This document shows positions 15,157-19,598 of a stretch of DNA of 19,598 bases, one piece after another. The notes beneath the pieces were generated by a model, which saw only the letters and a program-made list of their open reading frames with translations, did no database searches and was not told the origin of the DNA. Each line of letters opens with the position of its first letter. Position 1 is the first letter of the stretch. The translations under genes and the position numbers were made by a program. This DNA comes from Candidatus Thorarchaeota archaeon (lineage in GTDB: Archaea > Asgardarchaeota > Thorarchaeia > Thorarchaeales > Thorarchaeaceae): positions 1,850,544-1,870,141 of the forward strand of contig CP070658.1 in NCBI GenBank assembly GCA_020355105.1, in the 5' to 3' direction.

Positions 15157-15369
15157 ATGAAACGCACATCGCAGACCTATGTCAAGGGCGTGAGGTTTGA
15201 ATCGCTCACAAGAACGCTGTTAAACCCGCTCCATCCTGACACTTGTCAGTGTCCGGAGTGTGGGCATGACATTGATTTCACCAGAAACATAGAGTGGGTG
15301 GGACCAACTGCGTTTCTGTGCAAGAATTGTGGTAGGATCATAGAAATCAGCGAACTGGATGGCCTCTAG
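15157..15369 (+). CDS. Small W-x-G-P zinc-ribbon protein
   Basis: This is a soluble protein of 70 residues from ATG 15157 (MKRTSQTYVKGVRFESLTRT). Its C-terminal half is a zinc ribbon: C32-P-E-C35, 19 residues, C55-K-N-C58-G-R, with W47-V-G-P50 between the knuckles; an extra C30 precedes the first pair. The ribbon aligns with the one in the membrane protein at 13684-14118, with one residue difference in spacing and the same seven residues from Trp to the third Cys. A TTG at 15103 would extend it by 18 residues, but the TATA element at 15127-15134 supports a leaderless start at 15157. Its short neighbour distance and divergence from the aldolase suggest shared control. Function unknown. Confidence 0.7.
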   Translation: MKRTSQTYVKGVRFESLTRTLLNPLHPDTCQCPECGHDIDFTRNIEWVGPTAFLCKNCGRIIEISELDGL

Positions 15370-15389
15370 ACCTACTGTAGACAAGTCCT

Positions 15390-16235
15390 CTAGGGAAACC
15401 CCCTGATAGTCGCGAATCGTTCAGCCGGAGAGGACGAGAAGTCAACCACAGTTTCATCGTACTTGTTGCTGCAAGGGGTCCCTCTTGCAGCGTGAATCCT
15501 GAAGTCAAACTTGTCAGGACCCATCTTGAGAACCTCCACAATGTAGCTGTAAGAGGTTTCGCCTAGAAACGGACTCTCATCAGGAGTCGTCTTTCTGTGC
15601 CTACATATGGAGTCGAAGCCTCGAGTTTCACTGTGAGAGGAGAGAATCTTCATCATGTCTCCAAGGGATGTTGCATCCTCAAGCATTCTGGACACAAGTT
15701 GACGACGCCTCTGACTCGTCGGAATCGGGCCTCCAGCCTCACGCTCTTCGTCGGTGGCCTTCTTTAGTGCCTCCATGGTGGGAAGTCGTAGATGGTGATT
15801 TGCTCGAGTTATCATCATGGGGCTGCGTTCTATCTCACAAACTCCATCTCCAATCTCAATGGCACACACTTGTTCGTGAGTTGCCAGCAAGAAGTTCCCC
15901 CATTGGTAGCAGCTTCCAGACTGCAAATCATCAGTTACGAGCTCATACGCCCGGTCAAGAGACTTCGCTTCGCGCAGCACGCGTTCCATCAGAACGTCAT
16001 AGGCCTTGTTGGAGGTAGCAAGAACCGTGGAATTGCACGCGGATAGACCCCACTTGTTGAATCCAATTGATACTCCAGCCGGCTCCCCAGTGCCGATTTT
16101 GACACCAGTGACGCCAAAGATTGTGTCATCGAACACAACCGTGTCCCTGAAGTCCTTGTAAACGAGGTCTCTGTTCTTCAAGAGGAAGTAGCGATTTCCC
16201 ACAATCTTTGCACCAAGCGTGCAACCACCGCTCAT
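15390..16235 (-). CDS. C45-like Ntn hydrolase (acyl-CoA:6-APA acyltransferase/choloylglycine hydrolase fold)
   Basis: This 281-residue protein is of the N-terminal-nucleophile hydrolase type. The predicted nucleophile is Cys5 in MSGGCTLGAK, exposed by removal of the first four residues. Other family-typical elements are NRDL (21-24, after the first strand pair), GFNKWGLSACNST (58-70), and TRANHH (143-148) with N146-H147, the usual active-site Asn region. Members hydrolyse or transfer acyl groups on amide bonds (bile salts, N-acyl amino acids, acyl-CoA substrates). There is no secretion signal, so it acts in the cytoplasm. It lies 50 bases downstream of an MFS gene on the same strand and converges with the zinc-ribbon gene, so the transporter may import its substrate or export its product. 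Confidence 0.82.
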   Translation of the reverse strand: MSGGCTLGAKIVGNRYFLLKNRDLVYKDFRDTVVFDDTIFGVTGVKIGTGEPAGVSIGFNKWGLSACNSTVLATSNKAYDVLMERVLREAKSLDRAYELVTDDLQSGSCYQWGNFLLATHEQVCAIEIGDGVCEIERSPMMITRANHHLRLPTMEALKKATDEEREAGGPIPTSQRRRQLVSRMLEDATSLGDMMKILSSHSETRGFDSICRHRKTTPDESPFLGETSYSYIVEVLKMGPDKFDFRIHAARGTPCSNKYDETVVDFSSSPAERFATIRGFP

Positions 16236-16285
16236 GGTGATATAATCCCATCTCTGCTATTTCAGACTGCTGGTATCGGGTAACC

Positions 16286-17497
16286 TCAACTGTCTACTAG
16301 CTGGGCAACCTCTTCTTTGGTCCTCGTGTCCTTTGCCATAGAACCTATGACTCCGAGGAGCGAAACTGCAAGCAATAGAGCTACCAGATTGAACGCCATG
16401 TTGACCCATGAGACAGGCTGTACACGACCAAAGACAAACTGCGCGAAGAGACCCCCGACAATCGGACCAAAAGCAGACCCAGAGTTGTGGGCGGCACTGA
16501 TTAGTGACATGGCCCGTCCCCTTTCAGTTTCACCAGACACAATGGAGCCGAGTGCATACGCGGCGGTGGAAGAAAGTGGGTATATCGGGAATGCCCACAT
16601 CACCGTTGCAGTTATCGGATCAGTCACGATCGCGAATGCGAAAGCAAAGACAACATATGAACTCATAGCGATGATTAGGATCCTAACAGGACCGCGTCGG
16701 TCCACTATTCGGCCGATATATCCTGTGATTACAACTGCTATCAGAGTCGCCGTTGAGTTCGACAAGCCAACGTAGACAGGAAGACCACCTAGCTCGTCCA
16801 CAATTATGATGGCAAACATGAAAGCGATAGCGTTCATACCAATCTGACTGAGGGCAACAAGTAGTGTCAGTCTGGACATTCCAGGTCTTCGCAGGACTGT
16901 TCGGAATCCTATACTGTCTGGAGTAGCATCGTCCTCTATGGGGAGCTCGCGTACAAAAGCCGCCGCCAATGCAGTCGCAGTTATGCAGACGATTGCTGCA
17001 ATCCTGTAGAGTGTGAACATTGCTATGATGTCATAGAGTATACGACTAGACAGTGCGCCGGCGAACCAGCCGGCCGATTGGATGGCGATGAAGAAACCCA
17101 GTCGTTCGCCTTTCTTCTCGGTCTTAGTTGTCAGGTATGCCTGCCCCACAGGTAGTGACGCTGAAGATAGCAGCGCTCCCAATACGGCCACTACCAAGAA
17201 TTGGAGGCTTGTCTGGACAAACGAGTAGAGTAAGAAAGTCATCGCATAGCCAAAGAAGCCCACCATCATGAACGGTTTTCGCGCTTTGGCCCGGTCAGAG
17301 AAGGAACCCCAGATATTGACTGCGACTATGTTGATGAAAGCAGGAGCAGAGAATACGACGGTGAGTGTGATGAAATCGGGAGCCCCAAGTTCATGTTTCA
17401 CAAAGAAGGTGACGAATTGCCAACTTATGGCCATGGCAGTCGCTTGTAGTGCGTATACCACGTAGACGGCGATGGTTGCTCTGTCACGTAGGCCCAT
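16286..17497 (-). CDS. Major facilitator superfamily transporter 2
   Basis: This 403-residue membrane protein has about twelve helices. The loop between helices 2 and 3 reads NIWGSFSDRAKARKPF, a G-x-x-x-D-R MFS signature. The second half has GYIGRIVDRRGPVRI, again the G-x-x-x-D-R-x-G pattern. The N-terminal half contains LPVGQAYLTTKTEKKGERLG, seen in sugar or drug transporter subfamilies. The substrate is unknown. Start ATG 17497 has AGGAG about 9 bases upstream. It lies between the 7TM/longin-like gene upstream (107 bases) and the Ntn hydrolase downstream (50 bases), all on the minus strand. It is not a close copy of the transporter at 9653. Confidence 0.88.
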   Translation of the reverse strand: MGLRDRATIAVYVVYALQATAMAISWQFVTFFVKHELGAPDFITLTVVFSAPAFINIVAVNIWGSFSDRAKARKPFMMVGFFGYAMTFLLYSFVQTSLQFLVVAVLGALLSSASLPVGQAYLTTKTEKKGERLGFFIAIQSAGWFAGALSSRILYDIIAMFTLYRIAAIVCITATALAAAFVRELPIEDDATPDSIGFRTVLRRPGMSRLTLLVALSQIGMNAIAFMFAIIIVDELGGLPVYVGLSNSTATLIAVVITGYIGRIVDRRGPVRILIIAMSSYVVFAFAFAIVTDPITATVMWAFPIYPLSSTAAYALGSIVSGETERGRAMSLISAAHNSGSAFGPIVGGLFAQFVFGRVQPVSWVNMAFNLVALLLAVSLLGVIGSMAKDTRTKEEVAQLVDS

Positions 17498-17540
17498 TAA
17501 TCGATGCTCCTGAGGTGGACAGCAGGCCTCAAGAAACTCG

Positions 17541-17547
17541 TATTAAC
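17541..17547 (-). promoter_or_regulatory. Possible TATA box for MFS transporter 2
   Basis: On the minus strand this is GTTAATA within AGCGTTAATACG. A transcript start near 17518 would leave a short leader that carries the AGGAG ribosome site before ATG 17497. Confidence 0.35.
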
Positions 17548-17604
17548 GCTTGTGGACAGGACAATCACTGCCGAATTGTCACTGCATCCTAGGCGTCACC
17601 TTGA

Positions 17605-18606
17605 TTAGAAATAGGAGTCGACAAGCTCTCTTGCTGAGCTAAATTCCTTCAGACTACCTTCAAAGCTCTCCACTATTGGGCCAAACACCCCATCAAACTT
17701 CTCTGTGAACTCCCTCACCTTGCCAAGAAGCACCTGATATGCGGCCCTGGCGATGAGGACACAAGTGAAGTTTACTCCGTGGGCGAAGAGAATCTCATAG
17801 TCCCCAATCGAAACGACGTTCAATCCACTCTCGCTGCTTGTAATCTCTTGAAATAGGGATTGTACTCCTGAGATTCCGGCAGCTGTTAACACCTGATCGA
17901 CGTCACGACTCTCCGAGAATTGACGATGATAGACCAGAAGACCCCCGGATTGTATCAAATACAGCTCTACCAACTGGCGCTTCCAATCTAGCTCGTCAAG
18001 GGCAGGTGTGTCGACGATAGCATATCCGAAGATCATGAGGCCACCCACAAGCATGCCCGACCCTAAGATGTAGAGGGGCGTTCCAAGATTGTAGAAGACA
18101 AAGTCGCTACGTCCCAAGAATCCGACGAAACCTATCAGGAAGCCTGTCACCAGCTGTTCGATTCCGCGACGGACTTCTCCCGTTGTGTTCCGGAGGGTAT
18201 AGACCAAGAACATCATGATACCAACAAATGTGACCATGGCGATGGAGAGGGCAAGGAACTCCATCAGTGATCGCGGGGAAAGGATAGTAAGTGCAGCTAT
18301 GCCAAAACCGCTTAGTGAGAAGACATGATGTGTTTCATAGGGGACAATACGTTCAACGGTGAAGAAGAATGCTGCCAATGCCAACATCAGACTGACATAG
18401 CCGGCCTTGACGAATAGTGTGTTGTACGGTTCGTCTGGGATGTAGAAGTCGGCAAGTATGAATGATGAAGTATTGAAGACCATTCCAAGAAAGAAGACAC
18501 TCCAGGCAAACTTAACGTCAACCAGTTTTCTTGACTTGTTCCGATACCATTGTCCGAAAAGCACTGCACAGAGTAGGGATGAATAGAAGATGACTGCGCT
18601 GTCCAA
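17605..18606 (-). CDS. Seven-helix membrane protein with C-terminal longin/roadblock-like domain
   Basis: This protein of at least 333 residues has about seven hydrophobic helices (1-205), arranged like the N-terminal 7TM unit of some archaeal histidine kinases, but no kinase follows. After a ten-residue linker (DTPALDELDW) comes a soluble domain of about 115 residues. It starts RQLVELYLIQSGGLLVYHRQF, then a helix with AAGISGVQSLFQEITS, then strands SIGDYEILFAHG and FTCVLIARA, and ends in two helices. This alternation resembles the longin/roadblock-like sensor folds common in Asgard archaea; I judge it by eye only. A role in membrane signalling or small-GTPase control is inference. The start is uncertain: TTG 18606 is used, but the frame stays open upstream to about 18730 with no ATG, so TM1 may begin earlier. 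Confidence 0.7.
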   Translation of the reverse strand: MDSAVIFYSSLLCAVLFGQWYRNKSRKLVDVKFAWSVFFLGMVFNTSSFILADFYIPDEPYNTLFVKAGYVSLMLALAAFFFTVERIVPYETHHVFSLSGFGIAALTILSPRSLMEFLALSIAMVTFVGIMMFLVYTLRNTTGEVRRGIEQLVTGFLIGFVGFLGRSDFVFYNLGTPLYILGSGMLVGGLMIFGYAIVDTPALDELDWKRQLVELYLIQSGGLLVYHRQFSESRDVDQVLTAAGISGVQSLFQEITSSESGLNVVSIGDYEILFAHGVNFTCVLIARAAYQVLLGKVREFTEKFDGVFGPIVESFEGSLKEFSSARELVDSYF

Positions 18607-18702
18607 TATCAGAATCAGGTCTCGGATTGGATCACCCGGATCAAACAGTGGCAGTGACGTGGCACCCCTCGTGAAGCTTTCAGAAACAGATTGGATGCAG
18701 TC

Positions 18703-18718
18703 CTTTTTAGTAAAGCTT
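18703..18718 (-). promoter_or_regulatory. Possible TATA/BRE promoter for the 7TM protein
   Basis: The minus strand reads AAGCTTTACTAAAAAG, resembling the AAATGCTTTA elements elsewhere in the window. A transcript start near 18685 would leave a leader of about 80 bases before TTG 18606, or a shorter one if a non-ATG upstream start is used. Confidence 0.3.
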
Positions 18719-18773
18719 GGACAGAATGCTAGCAGTCACTGCCTGCTCATGTTCTGTAGTCCCTGTATCTGGC

Positions 18774-19295
18774 CTACTCCTCCTCAATGAATCTCTTTAA
18801 CATCTCAATCAGTGAGTCTACGGCGTGTCCCCACCTGTCCGAATCGTCCGTAAGGAGCTCTGGAGCGTCAATCACCCTTCTCAATTTGGCAATCTGGCCC
18901 GTATGATACACTCCATGCTGGGCGGTCCTAAGAACTGCCCATGAAACCGAAGGGCCTCCATCTCGAGGTGCTACGATCTTGAGCTGGTCCTCTGTAGCGC
19001 CTTCGACTCGCTCAACAATCTTCTGAGTATTCTCAGACAGTTTCTCTAGGACCTCAGATAGAATCTGGCTCTTCGAAGGAGGACCGATTGACTGCCCAAG
19101 CTTGTGAAACCAGTAGGTTTCAGCATTTATGATGTGGCGCAGGATGCTCATCATGTCCTCGAAGTCCTTCTCTGTTACGACTCTCTTGAGCATTTGTTCC
19201 TCAGTCAACCCCGAGATGACTCGGTGCATGTGACGGCGCTGATTATGATGTGTTTGAATAATCATCCCTCTGAACCATTCTGGAATCAAACTCAT
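18774..19295 (-). CDS. DinB-fold (DUF664-like) protein
   Basis: This 173-residue four-helix-bundle protein is of the DinB/YfiT-like superfamily. The predicted metal triad is one His in ILRHIINAETYW plus two in QHGVYHTGQIAKLRR, the classical H-x-x-x-H signature of the last core helix. Members include thiol transferases (bacillithiol or mycothiol linked), isomerases and many enzymes of unknown reaction, so the activity here is not assignable. ATG 19295 is chosen because GGAGGAG lies immediately upstream; a longer frame to 19325 would overlap the preceding gene. The start is 7 bases after the DUF362 stop, so the two are almost certainly one operon. Confidence 0.8.
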   Translation of the reverse strand: MSLIPEWFRGMIIQTHHNQRRHMHRVISGLTEEQMLKRVVTEKDFEDMMSILRHIINAETYWFHKLGQSIGPPSKSQILSEVLEKLSENTQKIVERVEGATEDQLKIVAPRDGGPSVSWAVLRTAQHGVYHTGQIAKLRRVIDAPELLTDDSDRWGHAVDSLIEMLKRFIEEE

Positions 19296-19303
19296 TCTCC
19301 TCC
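19296..19303 (-). promoter_or_regulatory. Ribosome-binding site for the DinB-fold gene
   Basis: The minus strand reads AGGAGGAG just before ATG 19295 and touches the stop of the DUF362 gene, so it fixes the DinB-fold start and indicates coupled translation. Confidence 0.7.
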
Positions 19304-19598
19304 TATGATCCATGCCCGACCTCATCGGGCGGTTCTCTGGTCAGTGTGACAAGCTCGAAACTCCTTGACCCAAGGCCCATCTTCTCAGCATGGGCCATCT
19401 GTCGTTCCGCGAGTTCAAGTATCTCTCCCGATTCGGGGTCCTTACAGGCATGGGCCATAGCGAACTTGCAGGCTCCGCACTCGATTTCCCCAACCATAGA
19501 GTCGGGATTCGCCGGAGCATTGTTGATGGCCTCAAGTGTTGCCTGGTCAACGGCCAGTGGGTCTCTCGAACCAAAGATGCCTATGTCATGCACAAGAA
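19303..19598 (-). CDS. DUF362-family protein, C-terminal part (5' truncated by window edge)
   Basis: An open frame enters from the right edge and stops at 19303, giving about 98 residues. It starts VHDIGIFGSRDPLAVDQATL, the typical C-terminal signature of DUF362 proteins (D-I-G-x-x-x-S-x-D-P-x-A-x-D). It continues with ECGACKFAMAHACK, a Cys cluster, and a Met/Glu-rich helix containing AERQMAHAEKMGLG. DUF362 proteins often carry a 4Fe-4S ferredoxin-like domain; the biochemical role is not established. The upstream part, including any ferredoxin domain, lies outside the window. An apparent GTG start at 19593 is internal, since the frame is open to the edge. Confidence 0.75.
   Translation of the reverse strand, partial: LVHDIGIFGSRDPLAVDQATLEAINNAPANPDSMVGEIECGACKFAMAHACKDPESGEILELAERQMAHAEKMGLGSRSFELVTLTREPPDEVGHGS

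Noticed and set aside
16317..16775. A 152-codon plus-strand open frame opposite MFS transporter 2
   Set aside because: It is antisense to a twelve-helix transporter with clear MFS motifs, and its own translation shows no family features.

Overview
This window looks like a stretch of archaeal chromosome. Promoters are archaeal: TATA boxes, often with an A/G-rich BRE-like flank such as AAATGCTTTTAG. Several lie about 25 bases before a start codon, giving leaderless or near-leaderless genes, while other starts carry GGAGG-type ribosome sites. TTG and GTG starts are common. A stand-alone Lrp/AsnC (RAM) domain, a duplicated FtsX-type permease and a 7TM protein with a longin/roadblock-like tail also fit archaea. 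The tail and the gene mix resemble Asgard archaea (Thorarchaeota-like), but that assignment is an inference from recall; no rRNA or other taxonomic marker is present.

Layout: 1-93 is the 3' end of a membrane-anchored protein, followed by a hairpin and pyrimidine tract. 281-788 holds a rubredoxin and a RAM-domain protein. 832-3429 (minus) is a large ABC3/FtsX permease. It is divergent from a plus-strand block: a membrane histidine kinase (3594-4901) and two tandem paralogues of the DUF4140-DUF4139 (MuiA-like) family (4978-8178). An M20 metallopeptidase (8207-9547, minus) is divergent from an MFS transporter (9653-10864). Then come a bacterial-type (type I) GAPDH (10953-11960) and a citrate-synthase-like protein with a degraded substrate site (12043-13086).

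The second half begins with an ArsN2-like acetyltransferase (minus). Next are two plus-strand genes, 13684-14118 and 15157-15369, that share a zinc ribbon with a W-x-G-P core; they bracket a minus-strand aldolase/dehydratase of the DHDPS superfamily. The remaining genes are all minus strand: a C45-like Ntn hydrolase, a second MFS transporter, the 7TM plus longin-like protein, a DinB-fold protein, and the 3' end of a DUF362 protein cut by the window edge.

The genes do not form one pathway. Likely functional units are the kinase plus DUF4139 pair, GAPDH plus citrate-synthase-like protein, the zinc-ribbon/aldolase cluster, MFS plus Ntn hydrolase, and DUF362 plus DinB. I saw no tRNA, rRNA, CRISPR array, insertion sequence or attachment site. 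No gap between genes exceeds about 190 bases.
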